Assembly (NCBI GenBank): GCA_900548185.1
Contig: URJJ01000019.1
Location: 1-46,776 of the forward strand
Reading direction: 5' to 3'
DNA length: 46,776 nucleotides
From: an uncultured Opitutales bacterium
GTDB taxonomy: Bacteria; Verrucomicrobiota; Verrucomicrobiia; Opitutales; Intestinicryptomonadaceae
Shown here piece after piece: positions 7,569-16,486 of the stretch. A program made the translations under genes and the position numbers. A model generated the notes under the pieces. That model was given only the letters and a program-made list of their open reading frames with translations, was not told where the DNA came from and ran no database searches. How positions within the stretch are numbered: the first letter of the stretch is position 1; each line of letters starts with the position of its first letter.

Positions 7569-8846
7569 TCATTCGAACTGCTGTCGGTGCCTGTACACGC
7601 TCTGTACAAGCCCCAGCAAAACGCAACAAGTCAAAACAAAAGATCCGCCGTAACTTAACATTGGCAATGGCAGGCCCGTGATTGGCATTATGCTCAGGGT
7701 CATGCCTATATTTATAAATACATGCGTCATCAGCATCACGGCGATGCCGACGCACAAAAACTGGCCGAAACGGTCGCGCGAAAGCCGCGCGGCCCTCAGG
7801 CAGCAAAAGATGATTAACACCCCCAGAAGGCCCACGGCCGCAGACGCGCCGACAAACCCCGACTCCTCCGCAAGAACCGCGAATATGAAGTCGTTGTAGG
7901 CCACCGAGGAGGGCAGGTAGCCCAGCTTGGCCTGGGTTCCCTCGCCCAGCCCCTTGCCGAAAAGCCCGCCGCTTCCTATTGAAATAAGGCTCTGTTTCAC
8001 GTTCCAGGTCGCCTCGCGGCCGCTGCTGTCCACGACTTCGGGCGCAACGAACGCGAGAATGCGGTTGCGCTGGTAGTCCTTGATGGGCAGGCCGAAATGG
8101 GTCGAACCGTAGACGTTTCCGCTTTGCGCCTCGGCCCCCGACATGCCGGAGGAGCGCAGAAAGGAGGCGTATCCGGCTATGTCGGCCGAAACCGCCGCAA
8201 TGAGCACGGCAAAAGCCGCCAGCGCCACCGCAAAGAAGCGCCTCGACAGTTTTGAAACGTACAGCATCGCAAACACCATTGGAGGAAAAACAAGGGTCGA
8301 GCCTAAGTCGGGCTGCAAAAAAATCAACAAAATTGGCACACTTATTACCGCGGCGAGCTTAATGAGCACCTTCAGCGACTGCCTGACCGTCCCGACTTTT
8401 GAGCGGGCCAGTATTGCGGCCGTCATTATGCAGGTGCCGATTTTTGCGATTTCCGAAGGCTGAAGCGAAAAAATCCCCAGATTTATCCACCTTGTAGCCC
8501 CCCCGCGCTTCGGAACAAACGGTATCGGCACATCCAGGCACTCCTTGAGCACAAGGGGCACCAAAAGCAGCATGGAGCCCAAGTATATCCACTGGGCATA
8601 GACGAAGAATTTGTCGTAGTCGATGTTGGATATGGCCCAGTACACGGCCGCGCCCAGCGCGAAAAACATCGACTGGCGGAACCAGTACTGCCTGAAAACC
8701 GGCCCCTCGTCCATGTTGTAGTTCTGCGAGGTGTATATGAAGGCAAGCCCCATCAGGGCGAGAAGGAGCATGCACACGGGCATCACCAGGTCCGTGCGGA
8801 ACTTTCTGCGCGAATCGGGCGCGCCGTCTGCAATCCTGGCGAACAT
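7569..8846 (-). CDS. rodA: Peptidoglycan glycosyltransferase RodA (SEDS family)
   Basis: The 425-residue membrane protein has about ten hydrophobic helices and the SEDS-family signature regions. These include ATRWINLGIFSLQPSEIAK, LQPDLGSTLVF, KDYQRNRILAF, GSGGLFGKGLGEGTQ and LPSSVAYNDFIFAVLAEE, then the closing LSYGGSF motif. It polymerises lipid II into glycan strands at the inner membrane during cell elongation, normally with a class B penicillin-binding protein that is not in this window. RodA fits better than FtsW because of the short N-terminus and the FLP..NDFIFAVL.EE block, but the two can be hard to separate. The ATG lies 3 bp after the metH stop, so the two genes are probably cotranscribed. 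Confidence 0.9.
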   Translation of the reverse strand: MFARIADGAPDSRRKFRTDLVMPVCMLLLALMGLAFIYTSQNYNMDEGPVFRQYWFRQSMFFALGAAVYWAISNIDYDKFFVYAQWIYLGSMLLLVPLVLKECLDVPIPFVPKRGGATRWINLGIFSLQPSEIAKIGTCIMTAAILARSKVGTVRQSLKVLIKLAAVISVPILLIFLQPDLGSTLVFPPMVFAMLYVSKLSRRFFAVALAAFAVLIAAVSADIAGYASFLRSSGMSGAEAQSGNVYGSTHFGLPIKDYQRNRILAFVAPEVVDSSGREATWNVKQSLISIGSGGLFGKGLGEGTQAKLGYLPSSVAYNDFIFAVLAEESGFVGASAAVGLLGVLIIFCCLRAARLSRDRFGQFLCVGIAVMLMTHVFINIGMTLSIMPITGLPLPMLSYGGSFVLTCCVLLGLVQSVYRHRQQFE

Positions 8847-8849
8847 CCC

Positions 8850-11800
8850 CTACTCCACGATTTTTACCGAAAGCGACTTGCGTATTTCATCAACCGGAAC
8901 GCCCTTCCGCGCGGCGTAGGCTGCGAGCTGGTCCGGCCCGACCGAGACGCCGTTTACGTACCTGGCCCCCGGGTTCGGCAGCCACAGCCCGCAGACGCTG
9001 GAGGCGGGAACCATCATGAAGCTCTCGGTGAGGCTTATGCCCGCCTTGGTTTCGGCGTTCAAAAGCCTCCATATCTTGAGCTTTTCCGAGTGGTCCCCCC
9101 ACATGGGGTACCCGCAGGCGGGGCGGACGCCGGCCGACTGCGAAAACGGCCTCATCTTGCGCTCGTTTATGTAGCGGGCGTACGCCTCGGCTATTATGTC
9201 GCACAAGGTGGACGCGATAAGCGAATCGTAGTCGCGCCCGTCCCTTTTAAGGGACGCCGCAAATTCCGCCGCCTCTGCACCCGCGGTGGCGGCAAAAAGC
9301 CCCACGCAGTCGCGGAAGCCTGCGTCTGCGGGCGCCACGAAGTCTGCGGCCGAGGCGCACTCGCCGCGCACGGGCGACTGGTTGCGCAGAAAGCGCAGGG
9401 TTTCCACAACCCTGTCGTCCGCGCGGTAAAGCTCAACGTCGTCCCCGTCGGAGGACGCCCTGAAAAACCGCCAGACGGCCTTCGGGCGCGCGACTTTTTT
9501 AAGCTCCTCCAGAATCCCGAGCGCGTCGCGGAAAAACTCCTTTGACATGCGGCCGGCGTCGCTTCCGTCGCCCATCCTGCACCTGACGCCTGCCATGCCC
9601 CAGGCGTTGAAGAACATGCCCCAGGAAAACAGGCTTTCGAGCTCCCCGACGGGGTGGTCGCCGAGCCACAGGTCGAAACTGGCCGGCTTGGCGGCAAGCT
9701 CCCTCGAAAACTCGCATTTGGCGCGCATTTCCCGGGCCTTTTCAAACGGGACGAGGCCGGAGGCGGCAGCCGCGCGCCCCCTTTCAAATTCGCCCTTTAT
9801 CCTCTCCTGGGAGGCCCTCAGGCCCACTATCGCTGCCCTGTCGCCCGAGAGCAGCTCCGCGCAGGCGCCCGCGACAACCGAGGCGTCCTCCACGCGCATG
9901 ACGGGGCCGGAATAAAGCGGGGCTATCCTCACCGCCGTATGGGTTTCGCTCGTGGTCGCCCCGCCCAGAATGAGGGGGACTTTCAGCCCTTCGCGCTCGA
10001 ACAGCCTGGCGACGTTTTCCATCTCGCCCAGCGAGGGGGTTATCAGGGCGCTCAGGCCCACGAGATCCGAGCGCCGCGCCGCCTCCAGGATTTTCTCGGG
10101 CGGGCACATCACGCCGAGGTCTTCCACCTCGTAGCCGTTGCACGAGAGGACGGACGCCACGATATTTTTGCCGATGTCGTGCACGTCGCCCTTGACGGTT
10201 GCCAGGGCGACCTTTCCGCGCCCCGCGCCGCCCTTGGGCATGAAGGGTTCCAGGTAGGCCACGGCCTTTTTCATCACCCTCGCGCTCTTCACCACCTGCG
10301 GCAAAAACATCTTGCCCTCGCCGAAGAGGGCGCCGACGCGCTTCATGGCGTCCATGAGCGGGCCCTCTATCACCTTGAGCGGGTCGCCGAGCTCGCCGTG
10401 GAAATGCCTTGTCACCTCCTCTATGCGCCCGTCCTCGCCCTTGACGAAGCAGCGCAGCATCTTCGCGTCCCAGTCCATGTCGTCGAAGTCGTCATGCCCG
10501 GGCGCGGAGGCGTCGGACTTGGCGCCCCGGTAGGAATCCGCCGCCGCCAGCAACGCCTCGACGGCTCCGTGGCCCTCGTCAAGGACCACGGCCTCCACAA
10601 GCGACCGCAGGCGCGGCTCGATTTCATCGTAAGGGGCGAGCATTCCGGCGTTTACAATGCCGAAGTCAAGCCCGGCGCGGCGCGCGTGGTAGAGGAACAC
10701 CGAATGCATCGCCTCCCTCACGGCGTTGTTGCCCCTGAAGGCGAAAGAAATGTTGCTCACCCCCGCGCTCGTGCGCGCGCCGGGGCACACCCTCTTTATC
10801 TCGCGGACCGCCTCTATGAAGTTGACGGCGTAGGAGTCGTGTTCGGGGATGCCCGTCGCGACGGTCAGGACGTTGGCGTCGAACACTATGTCGCACGGCT
10901 CTATCCCGTCTGCGACCAGCAGGTCGTAAGAGCGCTTGCATATGCGCACCTTGTCCTCTTTGGAGGCGGCCTGGCCGTTCTCGTCGAAGGCCATGACAAG
11001 CATTGCAAACCCGTGCCTTCTTATTTCCCTGGCGCGGCGCAGAAACTCCCCCTCGCCCTCCTTCAGGCTTATGGAATTTACGATTCCCTTGCCCTGCACG
11101 CACTTTAGCCCTGCCAGGACGGTCTCCCAGTCGGACGAGTCAATCATCACCGGGACGCGCGCAATTTCAGGCTCGGCTGCGGCCATGTTCAGGAAGGCTG
11201 CCATGCACGCCGGAGAGTCGAGCATAGGCTCGTCGAAATTGACGTCTATCATGTTTGCGCCAGAATCGACCTGGCGGCGGGCGACGGCGAGCGCCCCCCC
11301 GAAGTCCCCGGCTGCGACGAGCTTTTTGAAGGCCGCAGAGCCGGCCACGTTCGTGCGCTCGCCCACAAACACAAACGGGGCTGAATCCCCCTCAAGCTCC
11401 AGCGGCTCCAAACCCGAAAGCATGGTCGAGGAGCGCCGCGGGGCGGGGATGCGGGGGGCGAATCCGGAACACGCGTCCACGACGGCCCTTATGTGGTCGG
11501 GGGTTGTGCCGCAGCATCCGCCTATCACGTTCAGAAGCCCCTCGCGGGCGTAGGCGGCCAGGTGCCCGGCGGTGTCCCCGGGGGTCTGGTCGTACCCGTA
11601 TTCGGAGAGCGGGTTCGGGAGGCCGGCGTTGGGGTAGCAGTGGGTGAAGCACTCGGCGACACGCGAGAATTCCTCGATGTACGGGCGCATCTTCTCCGCC
11701 CCCAGGGCGCAGTTAAGGCCCACGAAGAGCGGGTTTGCGTGCCGGATGCTGGCGTAGAAGGCCCCGATGGTCTGGCCGCTTAAAAGGCGCCCGGACATGT

Positions 11801-12464
11801 CCGAAATCGTGGCGCTGACCGCGACGGGGATGTCGCAGCCGGCCTCCTCGCGCAGCGTCAGGTACGCGTGGAGGGCGGCCTTGACGTTCAGCGTGTCGAA
11901 ATTGGTTTCAAGCAGGAACAGGTCGGCGCCGTTTTCGTACATCGCCTGCATCTGCTCGATGTACGAGGCGCGCAGGTCGTCGAAAGTGACGGAGCGCGCG
12001 GCGGTGTCGGACGGGTCTGAGGGCATTGATGCGGACTTGTTCATCGGGCCTATCGAGGCGGCCACAAAGCGCGGCCTGCCGTCCGAAGCCTCGAACTCGT
12101 CCGCCACGGAGCGCAAAAGGCGCGCCCCGGCGGCCGCCATCTCCCGCGCCATGCCGGAAAGCCCGTAGTCGGCCTGGGCTATCCTCGTCGAGGCGAAGGT
12201 GCAGGTGGTGACGATGTCGGCCCCCGCCCTGTAATAGTCCCGGTGTATGCCGCCGACTATGTCGGGGCGGGTTATGTTGAGGATGTCGTTGTTGCCCTTA
12301 AGCTCAGCGGCGCACTCCTCGAATTCCCGGCGCCCGCGCCTGAAGTCGTCCTCCCCCAGGCCCGCGCGCTGGATGATGGTGCCCATGCCCCCGTCCAGAA
12401 ACACAATCCTCTTGCGGAGGAGCTCCCTGAGGGCCTCCCCGCGTTTTCCGTATTTGAAATCCAT
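8850..12464 (-). CDS. metH: Cobalamin-dependent methionine synthase
   Basis: This full-length MetH has 1204 residues and all four modules in the standard order. The homocysteine domain (about 1-335) has DGGMGTIIQ and zinc ligands C252, C317 and C318. The folate domain (about 355-620) starts GERTNVAGSAAFKKL. The cobalamin part (about 650-890) has the lower-ligand motif DVHDIGKN, with the His at 762. The reactivation domain (about 930-1204) ends near GYPMWGDHSEK and binds AdoMet. It transfers the methyl group of 5-methyltetrahydrofolate to homocysteine. A Shine-Dalgarno site GGAGG precedes the ATG. The gene sits between hprK (52-bp gap) and rodA (3-bp gap). I see no cobalamin riboswitch in the short gap upstream, so control must come from the operon promoter or another level. 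Confidence 0.97.
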   Translation of the reverse strand: MDFKYGKRGEALRELLRKRIVFLDGGMGTIIQRAGLGEDDFRRGRREFEECAAELKGNNDILNITRPDIVGGIHRDYYRAGADIVTTCTFASTRIAQADYGLSGMAREMAAAGARLLRSVADEFEASDGRPRFVAASIGPMNKSASMPSDPSDTAARSVTFDDLRASYIEQMQAMYENGADLFLLETNFDTLNVKAALHAYLTLREEAGCDIPVAVSATISDMSGRLLSGQTIGAFYASIRHANPLFVGLNCALGAEKMRPYIEEFSRVAECFTHCYPNAGLPNPLSEYGYDQTPGDTAGHLAAYAREGLLNVIGGCCGTTPDHIRAVVDACSGFAPRIPAPRRSSTMLSGLEPLELEGDSAPFVFVGERTNVAGSAAFKKLVAAGDFGGALAVARRQVDSGANMIDVNFDEPMLDSPACMAAFLNMAAAEPEIARVPVMIDSSDWETVLAGLKCVQGKGIVNSISLKEGEGEFLRRAREIRRHGFAMLVMAFDENGQAASKEDKVRICKRSYDLLVADGIEPCDIVFDANVLTVATGIPEHDSYAVNFIEAVREIKRVCPGARTSAGVSNISFAFRGNNAVREAMHSVFLYHARRAGLDFGIVNAGMLAPYDEIEPRLRSLVEAVVLDEGHGAVEALLAAADSYRGAKSDASAPGHDDFDDMDWDAKMLRCFVKGEDGRIEEVTRHFHGELGDPLKVIEGPLMDAMKRVGALFGEGKMFLPQVVKSARVMKKAVAYLEPFMPKGGAGRGKVALATVKGDVHDIGKNIVASVLSCNGYEVEDLGVMCPPEKILEAARRSDLVGLSALITPSLGEMENVARLFEREGLKVPLILGGATTSETHTAVRIAPLYSGPVMRVEDASVVAGACAELLSGDRAAIVGLRASQERIKGEFERGRAAAASGLVPFEKAREMRAKCEFSRELAAKPASFDLWLGDHPVGELESLFSWGMFFNAWGMAGVRCRMGDGSDAGRMSKEFFRDALGILEELKKVARPKAVWRFFRASSDGDDVELYRADDRVVETLRFLRNQSPVRGECASAADFVAPADAGFRDCVGLFAATAGAEAAEFAASLKRDGRDYDSLIASTLCDIIAEAYARYINERKMRPFSQSAGVRPACGYPMWGDHSEKLKIWRLLNAETKAGISLTESFMMVPASSVCGLWLPNPGARYVNGVSVGPDQLAAYAARKGVPVDEIRKSLSVKIVE

Positions 12465-12516
12465 TTTTAAAATCCTCCGGCCGGCCCGGGTTCCCCGCCA
12501 GGGGCCCCGGCATGCC

Positions 12517-13458
12517 TCAGCTCATCGCCGCAATCAGGCGTTCGTTAAATTCAGCGGCCGCGTCGTGGCCGACGGCCTTGAGGGCCTGCACCATCGCCGC
12601 CACCTCCACGAGGCGCGCCATGTCCCGCCCGGGCCGCACCGGTATCTCCACGTGCGGCACCGACACCCCGAGGATGTCGAAATAGTTCTTTTCAAGACCC
12701 GTGCGGTCCTCCGGTATGCCCGGCTTCCAGTCCACGAAAGTCACGACGAGGTCTATCTGCTTTTCAAGGCGCAGGCAGCGGATGCCGTAGAGCTTTGTCA
12801 CGTCTATTATGCCTATGCCCCGGCACTCCATGTATCCCCGGTTCAGGTCGTTGGACTTGCCTATCACGCGGTCCTTGCCAATCCTTACGCAGTGCGTCAT
12901 GTCGTCCGCCACGAGCGAGTGGCCGTGGTCGATGAGCGCCAGCGCGCACTCGCTCTTGCCCACGCCGCTTGCGCCGCGTATGAGCACCCCTATGCCCTTG
13001 ACGTCCAGAAAGGTTCCGTGGAGGTTCATGCAGGGCGCGAACTTCTTTTCAACGCCCACCGCCAGGTCGGTCGAAAACTCCTTGGACTTCATGCGGGTGC
13101 GCAGAAGCGGAATGCCGCGCTCCTCCGCAACCTCCAGCATGGCCTTCGTCGGGATGATGTTGCGCGACACTATCATGCACGGGATGTTGTGCGCGGCAAT
13201 CTCCTCCATGATTTCCCGCTGGCGCTCCGGCGCCTGGTCGCGCACATACGCCATTTCCCCGGCGCCGAAAAGCTGAATGCGGTGCGCCGCAAAGTTTTTG
13301 AAATACCCGGTCATGGCCAGCGCGGGCCTGTTTAGGCTCGGCTCCGAAACCATGTTTTCAAGCCCGGCGGCGCCCGCCGCGAGTTCTAGTTGCAGGGAGT
13401 CCCTGAAAAGCTCGAAAAATTCCCTGACCGTTATCTGCCGTTCCATGTCAGCCGCCAT
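12517..13458 (-). CDS. hprK: HPr kinase/phosphorylase
   Basis: The 313-residue protein matches HprK. An N-terminal regulatory domain (about 1-130) is followed by the bifunctional kinase/phosphorylase domain, with P-loop GASGVGKS at 162-169 and the family signature MECRGIGIIDV at 210-220. In Firmicutes it phosphorylates HPr on a serine for carbon catabolite control; in many Gram-negatives it works with an incomplete PTS and has other regulatory roles. No HPr or EI gene is visible here. The Shine-Dalgarno sequence GGAGGG overlaps the lptB stop codon, and the start lies 9 bp after that gene, so translation is probably coupled. The usual rpoN-hpf-ptsN neighbours are absent from this locus. Confidence 0.94.
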   Translation of the reverse strand: MAADMERQITVREFFELFRDSLQLELAAGAAGLENMVSEPSLNRPALAMTGYFKNFAAHRIQLFGAGEMAYVRDQAPERQREIMEEIAAHNIPCMIVSRNIIPTKAMLEVAEERGIPLLRTRMKSKEFSTDLAVGVEKKFAPCMNLHGTFLDVKGIGVLIRGASGVGKSECALALIDHGHSLVADDMTHCVRIGKDRVIGKSNDLNRGYMECRGIGIIDVTKLYGIRCLRLEKQIDLVVTFVDWKPGIPEDRTGLEKNYFDILGVSVPHVEIPVRPGRDMARLVEVAAMVQALKAVGHDAAAEFNERLIAAMS

Positions 13459-13467
13459 AGCGCCCTC

Positions 13468-14208
13468 CTACATTTTAAAGCTCTCGCCGAGATAAAACTT
13501 GCGGCTCAATTCGTCGTTTACCAAAAAGTCGCTCGTGCCCTCGCAGAGCACCCTGCCCTCGTGGATGAGGTACGCGCGGTCCACTATGCTGAGGGTTTCG
13601 CGCACGTTGTGGTCGGTGATGAGCACCCCGATGTTCTTGCTTTTAAGGCCCAGTATTATGTTCTGCACCTCCGCCACGCTTATGGGGTCCACGCCGCTGA
13701 AAGGCTCGTCCATAAGCAGGAACTTGGGGCGCACCGTCAGGGCCCTCGTGATTTCGAGGCGCCTGCGCTCCCCGCCCGAAAGGGTGTAGGCCTTCTGCTT
13801 TGCAAGCTTCGTAAGCTCCAGCTCGTCGAGCATCGCCAAAACGAAGTCCTTCAGCTCGCGCCTCGGCAGGGGCAGGGTTTCCGCGACGGCCATGACGTTC
13901 TCCTCCACCGACAGCTTCCTGAAAACCGACGGCTCCTGCGGGAGGTATCCTATGCCCATACGGGCGCGCCGGTACATGGCGACGTCCGTAATGTCCTCGG
14001 AGCCGAGGAACACGTTCCCGGAAGTGACGGGGACGAGGCCCATTATCATGTAAAAGCTCGTTGTCTTTCCCGCGCCGTTGGGGCCGAGCAGGCCCACGAC
14101 CTCCCCCGCGTCCAGGTTCAGATTGACGCCGTTTACGACGCGCCGCCTCCCATACTCCTTGACGAGGTTGCGGGCCGAAATCGACAGTAAGCCATTTTGA
14201 GAATCCAT
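13468..14208 (-). CDS. lptB: LPS export ABC transporter ATP-binding protein LptB
   Basis: The 246-residue ATPase carries Walker A GPNGAGKTT (42-50), the Q-loop region YLPQEPSVF, the signature LSGGERRRLEI, Walker B FLLMDEPFSGVDP and the switch histidine TDHNV. The phrases PVTSGNVFLG and FSGVDPISVAEVQ are typical of LptB rather than of amino-acid transporters. With LptF and LptG in the inner membrane it powers transport of lipopolysaccharide to the outer membrane, so the organism is diderm. I chose the ATG at 14208 (MDSQNG), because the longer frame would run back through the inverted repeat in the intergenic region. It is first in a codirectional lptB-hprK-metH-rodA-rng run. Confidence 0.93.
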   Translation of the reverse strand: MDSQNGLLSISARNLVKEYGRRRVVNGVNLNLDAGEVVGLLGPNGAGKTTSFYMIMGLVPVTSGNVFLGSEDITDVAMYRRARMGIGYLPQEPSVFRKLSVEENVMAVAETLPLPRRELKDFVLAMLDELELTKLAKQKAYTLSGGERRRLEITRALTVRPKFLLMDEPFSGVDPISVAEVQNIILGLKSKNIGVLITDHNVRETLSIVDRAYLIHEGRVLCEGTSDFLVNDELSRKFYLGESFKM

Positions 14209-14248
14209 TTGAAAAAAAGATGCCCGAGGGGATTCATTTTGCAAACAC

Positions 14249-14275
14249 TTTTTATCGGTTGCAACCCGATAAAAA
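14249..14275. promoter_or_regulatory. 10-bp inverted repeat between divergent lptB and cutA
   Basis: TTTTTATCGG and CCGATAAAAA form a perfect inverted repeat around TTGCAAC, centred in the 85-bp gap between the divergently transcribed lptB and cutA. It could be a regulator-binding site for a shared promoter region. It also has the T runs of a bidirectional terminator, but neither flanking gene ends here. Confidence 0.4.
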
Positions 14276-14293
14276 AGCCCCACAATCGCCCCC

Positions 14294-14617
14294 ATGAAAA
14301 ATGCGGACGAAATGCTTGTGGGATTCACCACCTTCCCCTCGCGCAAAGAGGCGGAAAGCGCCGCCAAAACGCTCGTGGCCGAGGAGCTTGCCGCCTGCGC
14401 CCAGGTTCCGGAAAGCCCTGTGCTTTCCGCCTACGTGTGGGAGGGCGAGACCCGCTCCGAAAGGGAGTGGGAGCTGAAGCTCAAGTTCCCCCCGGAAAAC
14501 CTCGAAAGGCTGGAGGCACGGCTCGTGGAAATCCACCCGTACGAATGCCCGCAGTGGTACGCCCTGAAGCCGCACAGCGTTTACGGCCCCTACGCGCGGT
14601 GGGTTCGCGGCGGATGA
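14294..14617 (+). CDS. cutA: CutA family divalent-cation tolerance protein
   Basis: The 107-residue protein is a full-length CutA, a small trimeric ferredoxin-like fold protein. It begins VGFTTFPSRKEAESAAKTLV, has the family phrases EELAACAQV and SEREWELKLKF, and ends with HPYECPQWYAL, which corresponds to the conserved HPYEVP motif. Its biochemical job is unsettled; it has been linked to copper tolerance in Escherichia coli and may act as a small signalling or metal-binding trimer. It is transcribed alone on the plus strand and faces away from lptB. Confidence 0.93.
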   Translation: MKNADEMLVGFTTFPSRKEAESAAKTLVAEELAACAQVPESPVLSAYVWEGETRSEREWELKLKFPPENLERLEARLVEIHPYECPQWYALKPHSVYGPYARWVRGG

Positions 14618-14648
14618 CGGCGCGCGGGCGACCATCCGGGGGCTATGC

Positions 14649-16343
14649 TCAGTCGGCCTCCGAAACGACGTAGCGGAAGCCTATCATGCGGTCGCCCCTC
14701 TGCGAGCGCTCGATTTCCGCGTAAGGGATTTCCGTGAGGGCGTCGGTCCAGGTCTGCGAGCTGCCGCCGATGATTCCCGGCTTTCCGCTCTTTGGGTCGG
14801 CGGCGGTGTATTCGGACACGTTTCCGAGGAGGTCGTAGAAGCCGCGCGCGTTGGGCTCGGAAGTCATGACGGGATGGGTTTTGAGGCCGCTGTTGCCCGC
14901 GTTCCAGGAAATCGCGTTAAAATCCGCATATTTGAGGGAGCCTATCGCGCCGACGAACTGCCCGCGCGTCGGGAGGGTCACGGGGCGCGCCAGTATCCAC
15001 GTCAGCCGCCTGCAAAAATCCGAGGCATTCTCCCACGAAACCGTCTCGACGGGGTTTTTCGCGCCCGCGTTGCGGCTGGGGTTTTCCTGCATGACAAGCC
15101 CGTAAAGCTCCTGGGAGACCTCGTGGGAGAGCATCTTTGCGCGCCCCTCCCTGTCGAGGGGCACAAGGTTCGACATCGCAAGCTTTGAAATTTCCCCGAC
15201 CTTGTTCCCGAGATAGTTTATAAAGCGCAGCGACAGCACCACGTCCTCCTCCAGAATCGAGCTTTGCGGATACTCGGACCTGAATCGCTCGCATTTTATC
15301 AGCAAATCCTCCGCAAGCGGCATGATTTGCGATACCGGCGCGGACGAGCGCAGCATCCCGTCGAGCTTCGCCTTCCCCGAAGATATGTCGGAGAATAGCT
15401 TGCGGCTCATGGCGGTCTCCTTCAGGGCGTTGAAGGCGCGCAGCTTTTCGTCGGAGGCGTACCGACTCTTGTCAAAGAGGGTGTTCAGGTCGCGCTGGCG
15501 GTCTATCGCCACGCTGTACTGCTCGGCCGCCGCGACGTATTCCCCCTTCTTTTCAAGCTCCCCCGCCTTTTTCAGGGCCTCCTCGAGGGCGGCCTCTATC
15601 GGGGCTGCCTTGAGAAACCCCAGCTCCTCCTCGAAATGGCGCATTTTCGAGAAGTCCAGATAGCTCGTGTTGGCGTAGTCCTTGTTTATGGTGGACTGGA
15701 TTTCCATCGCCTCTATAATGAGCTTTTCCGCCTCGTTCCAGCGCTTCATGCCGTTTGCCTCGGCTATCTTCCTCTCAAGCTCCGCCACCTTCTGGGCGAG
15801 CGGGACGACGCTCACCACGCGCATCATCTGCTCCGCCTTGGCGAGCAGGTTCACGTCGTAATACTGGCTCTCGGGATATTCGGAATTTATCTTGGACTGG
15901 AGGTCGCGGAGTTTCGTGTAAAGCTCCAGGGCCTTCATCTGGTCCTTGCCCTTGAACGCCTCGTCCGCTGCGGCGGCGAGCTTTTTTACGGCGTCGTAGT
16001 CGGGGCGGCCGACGATGTTCTGGTAGGTGGCGCGCATCTGGCTCTGGCGGTAGAAGGCCGAGCGGTCGGATATGCCCATGCCCGCGAGGTAGGCGTCCAT
16101 GAGTTCGAGGGCGCGCTTCATCCTGGCCATGTCCTCCTCGGTCGGGGCCCCCAGCGCGAGCTTTTCCGTGAACTGCCTGTACAGCTCCTCCGCCTCTTCC
16201 CGGTAGCCGGAGCCTTCGCTGACAAGCGGCGCACCGGACGGGTCCTCAACGGCGCCCCCCGGCGAAAACAGCGTGAGCGCATACGCAAAGGCGAGAACCG
16301 CCGCGGCGATGAGGAATACGTAGAGGGCTTTTAATGCAGTCAT
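14649..16343 (-). CDS. Membrane-anchored protein with C-terminal FGE/SUMF1-like domain
   Basis: The 564-residue protein begins with one membrane helix (about residues 5-27) and continues with a long helical region (about 45-400) of charged, coiled-coil or TPR-like helices. The final 150 residues match the formylglycine-generating-enzyme (SUMF1/EgtB/PvdO) fold: PVETVSWENASDFCRRL, LPTRGQFVGAIG, GFYDLLGNVSEYT and the ending RMIGFRYVV. Active FGEs turn a sulfatase cysteine into formylglycine, but many members of this superfamily have other or no catalytic roles. The usual G.F.MG opening of the domain and an obvious pair of active-site cysteines are missing, so I regard it as a probable binding or structural derivative. 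The helical part should lie in the periplasm. Confidence 0.75.
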   Translation of the reverse strand: MTALKALYVFLIAAAVLAFAYALTLFSPGGAVEDPSGAPLVSEGSGYREEAEELYRQFTEKLALGAPTEEDMARMKRALELMDAYLAGMGISDRSAFYRQSQMRATYQNIVGRPDYDAVKKLAAAADEAFKGKDQMKALELYTKLRDLQSKINSEYPESQYYDVNLLAKAEQMMRVVSVVPLAQKVAELERKIAEANGMKRWNEAEKLIIEAMEIQSTINKDYANTSYLDFSKMRHFEEELGFLKAAPIEAALEEALKKAGELEKKGEYVAAAEQYSVAIDRQRDLNTLFDKSRYASDEKLRAFNALKETAMSRKLFSDISSGKAKLDGMLRSSAPVSQIMPLAEDLLIKCERFRSEYPQSSILEEDVVLSLRFINYLGNKVGEISKLAMSNLVPLDREGRAKMLSHEVSQELYGLVMQENPSRNAGAKNPVETVSWENASDFCRRLTWILARPVTLPTRGQFVGAIGSLKYADFNAISWNAGNSGLKTHPVMTSEPNARGFYDLLGNVSEYTAADPKSGKPGIIGGSSQTWTDALTEIPYAEIERSQRGDRMIGFRYVVSEAD

Positions 16344-16486
16344 GAAAAAGTCTTGATGAAAAATCGGTGAGGCGGGATTGTGGCAGTTTCCCGGGCTTTG
16401 TCAACAGCGCGCCCGGACGCGGAAGGCGCGCGCGGCGGCCGGGCCCTCCCACTGCGCGGCGGGGAAGCCCGGTGCCGGACGGGGCC

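Noticed and set aside
12465..12516. Cobalamin or SAM riboswitch before metH
   Set aside because: The gap after hprK is only 52 bp and lacks the conserved B12-box or SAM core; it is too short for either.
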